Positions 20,240 to 32,300 of a stretch of 64,000 bases of DNA are shown one piece after another (within the stretch, counting starts at the first letter, position 1; the number at the start of each line of letters is the position of its first letter). Source of the stretch: Zygnema cylindricum (taxonomy: Eukaryota; Streptophyta; Zygnematophyceae; Zygnematales; Zygnemataceae); contig JBBHKE010001844.1 of the NCBI GenBank assembly GCA_037447655.1, positions 104,936 to 168,935 on the forward strand. Reading direction: 5' to 3'. The position numbers were made by a program, and so were the translations under genes. Below the pieces are notes generated by a model that made no database searches, was not told where the DNA came from, and was given only the letters and a program-made list of their open reading frames with translations.

Positions 20240-21330
20240 AAGATGTAATACATGTTGTCCTTTTGTGTGTTTAGACCCAAGGCCACGACAAAAAACGTCA
20301 TCTTCAAACTTTTCTTTAAAACGCATCGATCGGCGATGTGTTTTAAAACAAATTATTTTCGAGAAACAAATAGAAACACATATTCACAAGTGCCGTAATT
20401 TTCAAAATTTTCAAACGATTTCCAGGGACAACGTAAAGTTCAGAATTCGCTATGTTTTGTCCGTTTGTGTCCATCAAAGTACACGTGCGTCCATTAAAGT
20501 ACACTATTTGTTTTGTTTTTTCAGGTTGTGCACATTACGTAAATTTCTGTTTCAAATCTCTGAAGCCACGTCATCAACTCGCACTCGCCGCACCTTCGAA
20601 CTTTACCACCCCTTCAAACTTCACTATTCCGCATTCTTTCACTATTCCGCATTCTTTCACCATTCTTTCACCATTCTTTCACCAGGCGGCTCTACTTAAG
20701 CCGTAGGAAGCGGAAGCGGTTTTTTGACCATTGCCAGAGGTATTCAAGCATTTTTTTTGCCTTTAAAAAAAAAAAACACAATTATTGTTGTTAAGTTATT
20801 CATCTCAGACAATGGCGACTAATAAGTCTTCTTTTTTAGGTTGTTTCATCCGAAAATCTTACCTCGTTTTTACAGGGTCAGAATAACCAAAAAAAAAAAA
20901 GCCATAGCGCGTAAAATTGGTTTTTTTATGTCACACGCAATCTACCATACAAATCGACTGTACTAAAATCAACTATACAATTAAAAGCAATTAAAAGCAA
21001 CCAGGAGTCTTAAAAGACCGTACAGAAAAGGTACCGTTTACCGGAAAAGTAGCGGAAACGACACTTCTTCAGCCATGGACATCCTCCATGCCATGGGCAA
21101 TAGAGTGTCGAAAGATTAGACGTCTACAAATGTCACGCAAGGTTATGCGACGTCCAAAGCAATTTTTCACAATTTGGTGCGTCATCACAGATTGTACACT
21201 GTCGACAGCCGTCACGGGCATTACCGACGTATACAATCGTCACGCCCTTTTTAAGTGACAACTTCGTTTGGTACACATAGGGACACTTGAAATCCGGGTC
21301 CGGTGGATCTGCGCTAAAATACAAAGTAAG
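20240..21330 (+). pseudogene. Second, diverged copy of the 19-kb module
   Basis: The order is the same as at 18961-19491: the TTKNVIFKLFFKTH frame, an acceptor-like TTTTTTCAG at about 20524, then (about 21118) a CHARLCDV word, an ~80-bp insertion, and VTGITDVYNRH in a shifted frame, ending at a conserved AAA|GTAAGT donor (about 21325). The frame shift and insertion suggest decay. Confidence 0.4.
20620..20690 (+). repeat. Short tandem CATTCTTTCAC repeats
   Basis: Several copies of CATTCTTTCAC(C/T) in succession, the first two separated by TATTCCG. Confidence 0.8.
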
Positions 21331-21339
21331 TTCGCTAAG

Positions 21340-22980
21340 TTACTAAGTACATGGGACATGTTACAAGTACATGGGACATACCATTAATTCTCGTTTTCTC
21401 TTTCAATTTTTCTCTTTCAATTTAGTTTTCTTCTGGCAGGGATGTGTTGAAAGTGTACCTTTTTGGAAGATGTGTAAATTTCCATACAAATTTTCTTCAA
21501 ATTGAAAGCAAACCCTTCGCCATGGTTACTCTTTTCTTTGGTCGAAAGCATACATATTTTAAATTCTCAGTTAGATGTTCGTAAAACGTCCATTTTTGTT
21601 TCGGATGTCACCATAAATAGACTTACTAAACCTATCAAACTAAAAATAGGTTTTGTTTTTAACCTGTTGACACCTAAGTTTAGGTTAAGTCGTATAATTG
21701 TTACAAGAATCACAAAATATAGACTTGACATCTGCAAATTTTCTTCGACACAAAATTTTATCACAGGGGAATGCTATTTTTTCAACAAGTTTTGTGTTCA
21801 ATTATGTACAGTTTTGATTAAAAATCTAATAGTGAAAAACATATACATGGTGACAATCTCTACTATCAAAATGAATTCATGCATATATGCCTGGAGCATA
21901 ATAAACTTTATTTGCTATTAAGTATAAATTGTTATTATAACCCTACATTTCTGCCACATGCACTCACATATACAGACTGTTCGTTTAATCAATTACTCTC
22001 TCAAATTTATCATAATTGATGAGCAATGCTGTAGATATTCATGAGAAAATATTATAAACTGAATCAAAGCTCGAGTAATGACAACTTTTTTGCAATAACA
22101 AAAGCTCAAAAATTAACTATCAAATAAAATTATTATTAAATATTACTATTATTATTTGGTTTTGTTTTATAACCAAATTAATATTATTATCAGCCCAAAT
22201 TATATGGGGAAGTGGACCAAATTTACCAGTTTGAAAACCTATTTTCAATCTAATTCGCTAGTTCACGACAGCCCGTACTTCTAGGGGCAACGGTCAAGGG
22301 CAAATTGTAACATTATAAAAATAAATTGTTTTTGATATGATTGAAAGCAGTTTATGCAAACGATTTACGAAAATGTAAACGGTGCATCTGAACGAAAATA
22401 CTGAAGAAACTCACCATCCTTTAACAGGTTCAGTGTAGATGTTTTTCAAATTTGAATTGTCTAATGTTTCAAGTATTCGAAATTATAAATTGACATCAAA
22501 TTTTGAAGTGCTAAATTTTAATGTCCAATATTTACTCCTGAATGTGATCCTTCAGTGCCCAACACGATAGTCGTTCAATACACGTGTTTCCTGGTTTGTT
22601 TCAGCAACATCAATGACCAGAATGCTATAAAGATTTGCGGTTGATAATTCTACATTCACTTCAGATTTTTGGAGAAAATGTTTATGGAAAAGCTCCAATC
22701 GTGAACGTCTAAAGCTCAAAGGAAACGCTCAGATTCATATTTGTCAAAGACATTCCTCTCAGTAGCCGAAGAACAAGCTAAGGTTTTGTCTAAAACCAAA
22801 AAGAGAACCGCCATAAAGTCTTGTTTCCCCTACAATTAAGGTGTTGCACATATCTTCATTAAAAAATAGGAATTTTTGTCAGATTTTTCTACAAGAATTG
22901 GTCTACGTTTAATCCAGTCATAGACTCATGGTTTGCTGAAGAGATGCTTAGTAACGCTGAATAAACGATACAGTTTTAGA
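21340..22980. other. AT-rich spacer upstream of the mosaic gene
   Basis: No gene recognised. A 139-codon frame at 21502 has no visible domain. AAGTACATGGGACAT is repeated at 21346 and 21369. The upstream control region of the mosaic gene should lie here, but no motif stands out. Confidence 0.5.
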
Positions 22981-23079
22981 GAGATTCTCGTTTTCTTGAA
23001 TGCATGGATAATTTGCTCAAATTCAAAAAACTAACTTGCCAAAAACATTGGTATTTTGCAGTGTGAAGGCTGACCATCA

Positions 23080-23217
23080 AACTGGAAGGAAAGAGAGAGG
23101 GACAGAAAATAAAAGAGAAGGAGAGGGTGAAAGAGAGTGATAAGGTCAGGAATAGGGAAAAGGAGAGCGAGTTGGAAGTGGAGAGAAACAGGGAGGGAAA
23201 AGTAGAAGTCAATAATT
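23080..23217 (+). promoter_or_regulatory. Purine-rich leader before the signal-peptide exon
   Basis: GA-rich sequence (GGAAAGAGAGAGGGACAG and similar) lies directly before the ATG at 23218 and may be 5' UTR or a GAGA-type promoter element. No TATA box is evident. Confidence 0.3.
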
Positions 23218-23341
23218 ATGGTCGTGGTTGTTGGCTCCCGCAAACAAATTATTCAGTTTGCCGGCATCTTTGCTATTCTCTGTGTAAATTTTTTTACTGG
23301 GCGAGTATCGGCTGTCGTGACAACGTCTCCACAAAGACATT
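23218..23341 (+). CDS. Mosaic gene exon 1: signal peptide
   Basis: ATG at 23218 opens [10 protein letters not shown] (basic n-region), then a hydrophobic [16 protein letters not shown] core and a small-residue GRVSA cleavage site. The likely donor GTATGT at 23342 leaves phase 1, which matches every following module. Read without splicing, the frame stops at 23396. This is the only convincing start of the locus. Confidence 0.75.
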
Positions 23342-26300
23342 GTATGTTCAATCAGCTTTTCCCAGTTGTGTCCGTATTTGACATGTGACAATTGAAGCAC
23401 CAAAAGGTGTAGAGACTATTTCTGTTCTTTGTTAGACAGTACCAAAAAATGAACCATTTAGAATACTGTATAGGCATTTTTGTGTTGTATTTCTACATCA
23501 GAGAAGCTCAACAGTTTGTAGCTGGCAGCACAGCACCCCAGACAGATTTTTCCAGTGTTGAATAAAAGTGCCACACGCATCATGCAGTTTGTGACTTGAT
23601 AAAGGTAATGGAATAGATTTTGATTCCAATTCCCGTCTCATGTACTTTGGGAAATGTTTTGGGGTTTATATTCAGTCAACTTTTAGTATTGGTAAATCAC
23701 TCTTGACTGTGATGGGATGTTAGCTTCAACTTTATCTTCTCGAGTGTATTAATGTTATCACTAATGTTTTACCTGTTCGTGTGGTTGAAATTGCTGTATA
23801 GGAGCAGTTGCTATTTGTATGAGTGACTCAGATCAACAACTGTCGTGGTTTTATTTTCAAGTTAATTATCCCATGGGCCGTCCAGCGTACCAGAGCAGCA
23901 CGTACAAATTTTATTTTCTCGTGTTGAGCTCGATGTGTACAGCTATTATTCTGAATCAATTTTACCATGAAGTTTAATCTTAAAATATGTAAAATGAAGA
24001 AAAATGTGTGAAGGTGTCAAGGGATAATTATTTAGAGATGTGGTAAGGCACAATGTTATTGTTGTTGTTATTATATTGTTTTTTATAGGCTCTTTCCTTT
24101 CATTCGTCTTCTGGCTAAAGTATATATTAACAGTTTCTGTCGAGTCTTTTTCACTATGTAGATGCTCAAGCGTGCAAGGCAATGCAGTACTCTTACACTG
24201 GTTATCCCAACATGGATGCTTACGGAAATGATATTTCATATTATTATGGGAACGTAACAATTTGTCAACGGAAGTGCACAGAGGACTGCGCCTGTAGAGG
24301 GTTTAGGATGATAAATGATCAAGAATGTTTTACAAAGTCAAATACTGATCGATCCACTTGGACGGACGTGGGTGGCGGTTTTTTGTACATAAAAAATCCA
24401 AGTACGTTTTTTATTTTCTGTTGGATTGAACTTCTTCTGCTGATTCACTAAATCAAGCATTTGGGCCGAGAACTTTGTTTGCAGTTCTATTATCTTTATC
24501 TCTTCCTTTGGGAAACATGCATTCATATTAACACCCCCGATAAAAATCGTCATGAATAAAAGTTTAGTTGAAATTACCTTGTAAGACTTGGAATTTACTA
24601 TTAGATTGTGCAAAACGTAAAACTATTCTTTTATGACAAATCGAGGTCCTTGTGTTTGCTCTCACGCCCATTTTCCTCTGAAACACACATAATGAAAGTT
24701 AAAATGACTTCCTAGATAGATAATGAAAGTTAAAATGACCTCTTAGACAGATATCGGTGACTACATTCATCTAGTTGTCCTCCCAATGCAAGAATGGTAT
24801 GTTTTCTATAGTATGGAATGGTAAACTTGATGTCCGATTTGTTTATGGACACCTGGCTCAAATCGGATGGCGATAAACTGCACGGACATGGGTCATTGGT
24901 CATATGCATTAACCCGAAAGTTGGTGCGATTTGGCGGACCCAATAGGGTAATTTGATTGAATTTTAAGGTTTTGGATCATCGAAGATCAATCGCTGTCCA
25001 GAGAGCATTCTGGATGATAATCAAATTAATTGGAAAATAATCTAGGAACTAACTGGGTGATAGTAGAGTTCTCATAACTCAGTCACTACTGGAGTCCACT
25101 TATGAAGAATATTTTTTCTCACTTCAATTTTCATTTTGGTCCATACATTCATTTTGTAATTGTTGCTGAAGATTACGGGTTTGGCGTATGATGCCTTATT
25201 GAGACCCTTGAATGTTGCATATTAAAAGTGAAGTCAATCTTGATTTTTTTTTGTAAAACGTGGTCAAAACAACTCAGATCTTTCTGACTTGATTGGTAAC
25301 AAGGGTTGGTTACTGGCAGATGCCACCCAAAAAGGTGATTTTACAGGCACCATACCCCTTGAAAACTCGCAACTGTAGATTATAAAACGTACCACTCCTA
25401 GCTACAAAAAAAACCTTCTTGAATGTAATTCTTGATCAGAGAAGCTCAACAATTTGTAGCTGGAAGCATAGCACCCAAGACAGATTTCCAGTGTTGAATA
25501 AAAGTCACACACCTAGCTCATGGTGTGTAGTTTGTGACTTGATTAACATAATGGAATAGATTTTGATTCAAATTTTCATCTCGTGTACTCTGGTACTTGT
25601 TTTCGGATTTATATTTAGTCGATTTTGATTATTGGTAAACCGCTCTTGAATATGATGTAATGTTAGCTTCAATTTTATCTTCTCGAGCGTATTTATGTCA
25701 TCACTACTGCTTTGTTGTTTATCTGTTCATGTGGTTGCTGTCGCTGTAAAGGAGCAGTTGCCATTTGTATTAGTGACTCAGATCAACAACTGTTTTGGTT
25801 TTTTTTTCTAGTTAATTATGCCATGGGACGTCGGACGTACCAGAGCAGCACCTCCAACTTATCCGGATTCACATATCCGGCAAGTCTTGCAGTTGACGGC
25901 GAGCCAAGTGGAGACTTCCTTGACCGCAGCTGTACGCTTACTAATATTAATGGCGAAACTGACCCATGGTGGATGGTGGACCTCGGGAAACCCTCACAAA
26001 TTGAGAAGGTGGAGTTATGGAACCGGGACGAATACATAGATGCATTGGCTGGGGTTCAAGTATGGGTGGGAACAAGCAACCAAAGGTGGGATGCCGGAGG
26101 AAACAAAGAATGTGATTCTTCCAATTATTACGATGGATCATGGGATGGCAGACCCTTCACAAAGACATGCTTGACCTCCGGCCGTTATGTATGGGTACGC
26201 CTAAGCGGTCAATATAAAGTATTATCACTATGCGAAGTTCGTGTTTATGGCTATGGTGAGTTGGAAGATGCTATTTCAAACAAAGCAACCAGACATGTTA

Positions 26301-29300
26301 AATCAAATTCTTGTATGATATTACATCCATCGATTGTAATCCATCGTAATTAGGTGCGAACACAATTTTGTGCTTATCATGAGCGCCAAATCAGGGTAGG
26401 ATTATGAATAGCAGGAAATTGAGGTTATGCTTGTCACAAGTTGCCAAGGCAAATCCTATTGATCCTCGTATGTCTTGGTGCATGTATATAGGTATTTACC
26501 TTATCTGTCTTTTGTATGGCAACATTTTATTTTCTTGTGTTGAGCTCAACGTGTACAACTAGTGTTTTGAATCAATTTTACGTGAAATTAATATCAAACA
26601 TGTAAAATGAGGATAAATGTGTCAGGGTGTTAAGGGATAATAATGAAAGATATGTTAAAGGACAATGTTATTATTGTATTTTTATACAGGTTATTTCTGT
26701 TTCTTTCATTTGTTGGCTAAAGTGTACATTTAACAGTTTCTGTCGAGTCATTTTCACCTTGCAGATACTCAAGCATGCAGAGATATGCAGTACTCTTACA
26801 CCGGTTATCCCAACATGGATGCTTCCGGAAATGACATAGCATATTATTATGGGAACTTTTCGTTTTGTCAAAAGAAGTGCACAGAGGACTGCGCCTGTAC
26901 AGGTTTGAGGATGATAAATGATCAAGAATGTTTTACAAAGTCGAATACCGATCGATCCACTTGGACGGACGTGGGTGGCGGTTTTTTGTACATAAAAAAT
27001 CCAAGTAGGTGTTTTATTTTCTGTTGTATTGAACTGCTTCTGCTGATTCACTAAATCAAGAATGTGAGCCCAGAACTTTGTTTGCGGTTCTATTATCTTT
27101 ATCTCTTCCTTTGGGAATCATGCATTCATATTAACACCCCCGATAAAAATCGTTATGAATAGTAGTTTAATTGAAATTACCTTGTAAGACTTGGAATTTA
27201 CTATTAGATTGTGCAAAACGTAAAACTATTATTTTATGACAAATCGAGGTCCTTGTGTTTGCTTTCACGCCTTTTTTCCTCTGAAACACACATAATGAAA
27301 GTTAAAATGACCTCTTCGACAAATATCGCGGACTCCTTTCATCTAGTTTTCTTCCCAATGTAATTTGATTGATTTTTAAGGTTTTGGACGGATCTTGCTC
27401 AGCGAAGATCAATCGCTGTCCAGAGAGCATTTGGATGATAATCACATTATTTGAAATAATCTAGGAATTCAATAGGTAATAGTGGAGTTCACATAGCCCG
27501 GTCACTATTGGAGTCCACTTATATAACCATGTTATTCTCACGTCAATGTTTGTTTTGGTCCATACATTGATTCAATTTGTAATTGTTGTTGAAGATAGGG
27601 GTCTGGCATATGACATCCTGGTGTATGATGCCTTATTTAGACCCCTGCATGTTGCATATTAAAAGTGAAGTCCATATTGATTTATGTTTTGTAAAACGTG
27701 GTCAAAACAACTCGGATCTTTCTGACTTGATTGGTAGCATGAGTTGGCAGATCAATCCAAGGATGTGAATCTCAGGTGTAGATTTAATATGTCCCACTCC
27801 TAGACGAAATTTTTCTGTGGGAAAGACGTGTTTAAAACCTCCCTTGTCATGTAATTTGATTGCTACAAGGCCGATTAGCTGCATATATCAGTAGCTCGAA
27901 CAACAATACTTGGCTTTAACACTTCAAACTATTTCAATTGTAGCCACTAAACTGAATCTAGTGATTCTATTGTCATATTAAAAGTTTGTCGCACAGTGAC
28001 TTATGCCGACTTTAGCGTTGATGTACACTCAAATTACATCAGCCTGGACTTGCAAGACAGAAGTTGTGCTTTCCTAAAATCTGCATTGTAGTCTTGTTTA
28101 TTATTGAACACTGAAATTTTAGTGTGCTTCTCACTGCCGTCGGTGAAATAGAAAACCTAATTCATAGCATATGTATGATACTGTCTCACATCATAATTTC
28201 TGAGATTTAGTAAAACTGCAAAACCTTGATTCCACTACAATGCGAGTCGAACCACTGATAAACTTTGTTTTTGCCCTTGTGACTTTATAATACTATATAA
28301 GTTTGTACGTGCCTTCTACTTATCTACTTTCCTTGCTTTTGGTGTTGTACGGTCAACAAATGTCATCCATCAGGTTACTCAACATTCACATTTACGCGAT
28401 TTAATGAACCCGCTGCTGCTTAACTTTTTTGGATCATCTCAACTTAAATCCTCCCGAATTCAGCTTACACCGGCTACTAGTGATCAAGGTGGTCAAGCAT
28501 TGTACAAGAGCTCTGTCCCTCTTCTACGAGATAGTGACATTAATGGGTGTCAAGCAGCTTCATTTAGTCTGCAGTTCTCATTTAGTATATACAACGACAA
28601 CAAAGCATGCCATGCCGATGGCTTTGCCTTCAACATTCTTGGTTCAAACATAGACTTCTCCAAACTGGGTGGCACCGGTGAAAAATTCGGTCTGCAGTAT
28701 ACAGGTCTGCCAGTTGTGGGTAGTGCAAGCATTGTTTTTGACACTTATGTCAACTACTACGATCCTCCAGGAAGATATGTGGGCATACGTGAAAAATTTG
28801 TCTTCGAGCCAGTGACATACAACTTGACAAACATTTTAGATGATTTTAATTCGTCTACCAAGTATGCATGGGCGGATTATGATAGTACACGTCAAATTTT
28901 GCAAGTATACCTCAGCAATAAGAACTCAAAGCCAGCAACGCCATTGCTTACTTACAGCAAATCCCTTTGCGAGTTGTTGAGGCCATCTGCCTGTGTCGCA
29001 TGCCAAACAGTTACTAGGGCATACGTTGGATTCTCGGCTGGAACTGGTCTTTGTGTCGACACTCATGAGATTCGCAGCTGGAAATTTGATAGCAGTTTCC
29101 CAGGTATTCTATTAAAGCCTCATCCTAAATTTTTTTTAGTTTTTTCTTGACCCTCCTTTTTTGTTAAATGTTAGCGTATGTAACAAATTCATCATAGCTT
29201 AAACACTAAGCATATATTTCTTTGAAGACCTCTACATGCGAATGAAAATTGGAATTACCGAGTATTAAGTGTTTTTTTGTCTTTGGCTCCAGTCAATTTT

Positions 29301-32300
29301 CCACCTCCGCCTCGAAACCCTCCATCACCACCTCGTCGTCCTCCTCCATCTCCCCCTATAAGGCTCACACCAAGTCCCCCAAGACCACCTCCTCCCCCCC
29401 CACCGGCACCATCCGGTTGGTTGTCAATTTCCTGTCTTGCCGTAATGCACACTAAGTTTGTAAGGCTGCTGTCAGGGTTTGATTGTGATGTCGTCAGAGT
29501 CACGCTACCTTGAATTCAGAGTGACCTGTGCCAAAAAAAATCACTCAACATACAAAACGTCTTGGTCTCATTATTTTTGAACCCCTCTAAAATTTAGGGT
29601 GTGCGTCTATTTTCCTTTTTTTTTGTTATTAGTTCATTTCCAGACAAAGATGCATGAATTCTCCAAGCTCTACTGGTAAAGTCAACCAACCTGCACCTGC
29701 TATTTTATAGACGGATGCACCTGTGGTCATCAATAATTGGATCTCCAATCGAGCATGTAATGGATAATATAGCTGTAAAATACCATACATGTTTGTGACA
29801 ACCTTGTACTTATCCACTTTTCTTCCTTTGGTATTGTATGGTCAAATGTCATTCATCAGATAACACGACATTCACATTTACGCAATTTGATGATCCAAAA
29901 AAGCTTATCCTTTATGGATCATCTCGACTCCTTTCCTCCCAACTTCAAGTTACATTTGATTACTGGCAAGGTGGACGAGCATTGTTCAAGGATTCAGTCC
30001 CACTTCTCCGAAAGAATCGCACTAATGGGTGCGAAGCAGCTTCATTTAACATGCAATTCTCTTTCCGCATCTACCACGACAACAAAACGTGCCATGGCGA
30101 TGGCTTTGCCTTCACCTTTCTTGGCTCAAACATAGACTTTTCCAAACTGGGAGGGTATGGTGATTCTATGGCACTGGCGTATACAAGTCAACCTGTTGTG
30201 GGTAGTGTTAGCATTGTTTTTGACACTTATGGCAATGAGTACGATCCTTCAGGAAGATACGTGGGCATACGTGAAAACTTTGTTGCTGCCCCAGTGACAT
30301 ACAACAGAACAACTATTTTGGATGATTTCAGTCCGTCCACCAAGTATGCATGGGTGGATTACGATGGTGCACGCTAGATTTTGCAAGTGTACCTCAACAC
30401 TGAGAATGCTAGGCCAGCGACGCCTTTGCTTACATACAAAAAATCCCTTTGCGAGTTGCTGAGGCCATCTGCCTGTGCCGCATGCCAAACAGTTACTAGG
30501 GCATACGTTGGATTCGGAGCTGGAACTGGTCTTTGTGTCGACACTCATGAGATTCAGAGTTGGAGTTTTGAAAGCAGTTTCACAGGTATTTATTAAGTCT
30601 TACTGAAGAATGTGATTATTTTCCTTTTTCCAACTTATGGAAGTTCTTCTATGCTGAACTTAATCACACATTTGGTTGGTCAATCAATCTAAATTCCCGT
30701 GGATGACCTTAAAAATCACTTATATACTCCGGTTTGCAAAAAATTTCATACAACGGTGGATGTGAACCTGTTTTTCACATGAAATAATCAAATATGATAA
30801 GTTTTTATATTGTTAGACAACTGCAAATTTATCACACACTCGTGTAGCTTGCTCTCTTTGACAAGTGGCCATTAAAAAAAAAAAAAATTGATAGCCATAA
30901 TTTTTGACAACATTATAGACTTCTGCATTTTTCTTTTTTTTGTCGTAGGGTAATCAAACATAGGTGTCGGGGGTCAAAGAGTGAGAACATAGGAAATCTA
31001 AATTCTTGGTGCTGGTAATGAAAAAATGTTAGATCAAAGTCTAATGACCAGAATCTGAATAGTAACTTTCATTTCTCAATTGTTCCTTGCACAGGCTGCG
31101 TGATGGCGCCAAAAGTTCTTTTTCCAATGAGAAGTCAAATTGAAAATTTTAAATAACCTGCAAACACGAATTTGGTTGAGTATTCATGGAGCCCTGTCAT
31201 GTGGCATGATGTTTGACACTTTCTCCTTTTGGTATGGCAGTGTACGCTCTTGGTCTAGATGATGCACAACCGTCAACCAACTCTGCAGGCTTTAGTCCTT
31301 ATTTCTTTCATGCGAGCGTCGGCTATTTTTGGGGTTTTAATAGGCCTATATGGACCCTTTATACATCTTGGGATTGGTCGCCTATCCTATCACCAGTGAA
31401 AGACCAAGGTGCCTGTAGTAAGTACATTCTAAACTTTTTGCAGCTGGAAATTAGTTGTTTTTTGTTTTGTCTTGATATTCGCCAATGCCACAAAATATTG
31501 TAGTATTTTTCTATTATTTTTAGGATATTTCCCAGTTTGAAGGTGTAAGTGAAGCTTAAATAAATGAGGATTTTTTTTGAATTATTTATCTTCTCAAAGA
31601 ACCACATACCAAACTTGTCTAAAGTGGCTTTTTATTGAATCTTAAAATATTTTAAATGAGACGACCAAAAGGCTTTTGGAAGACGAAACATATTAATTTT
31701 GTAAGCTTATTTTATCATTTCAAAACCAATGGAGTAAAATTAAGTCAATTTATACTTATGGTTTTCAATATTCTCCATAGGAAGCTTTTGAATCCTACAA
31801 AAAACATAAATTGGTCAAAAGAATCCACCCAAAACGATTAATATTACTTTGTAATCTCACAACTTAGGACTAGAGGAAATTTCGACAAATGAAATCGTTG
31901 GGATTCATTCACAAGGGACATAAACAAACAGTTGATACACACTTTAGGATTCTCGTCGTTCATTTGTTTCCTATTTGTTCATTTTCAATTCTCCAATGTC
32001 CCACGTTGTCCTTCTATGTGACTATAGAATACGTTTATCAACGTTGTACTCAGCCCAAGGGATCTAATGGATCATAAGGTGATGTTCAATATCCAAGTCA
32101 TTTCTTTATGTCATCCACAATCTAATAGGAGAGCATCCACAATGTGCCATTCCCTTGTGCAGGAAGCTGTTGGGTCTATGCTACAATAGGCGCTATAGAA
32201 AGTGTATACTACATCGCTAATGGATTACAGTTGACGAAACCCCCTATTTTCTCGGAGCAACAAGTGGCCCGTTGCCTCAACAGGGGTTGTGACGATAGCG

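Larger units (their letters stand above)
23490..25430 (+). repeat. Tandem unit U1 ([F5-8C]+PAN), internally deleted
   Basis: Similar to U2 (25437-27350+): the intron before the F5-8C exon, the PAN exon and the following intron all align. U1 lacks about 660 bp corresponding to most of the F5-8C exon and part of the next intron. Confidence 0.75.

Noticed and set aside
29255-29503. Glycine-rich minus-strand frame (also at 37402)
   Set aside because: Exact shadow of the plus-strand proline-rich exon.
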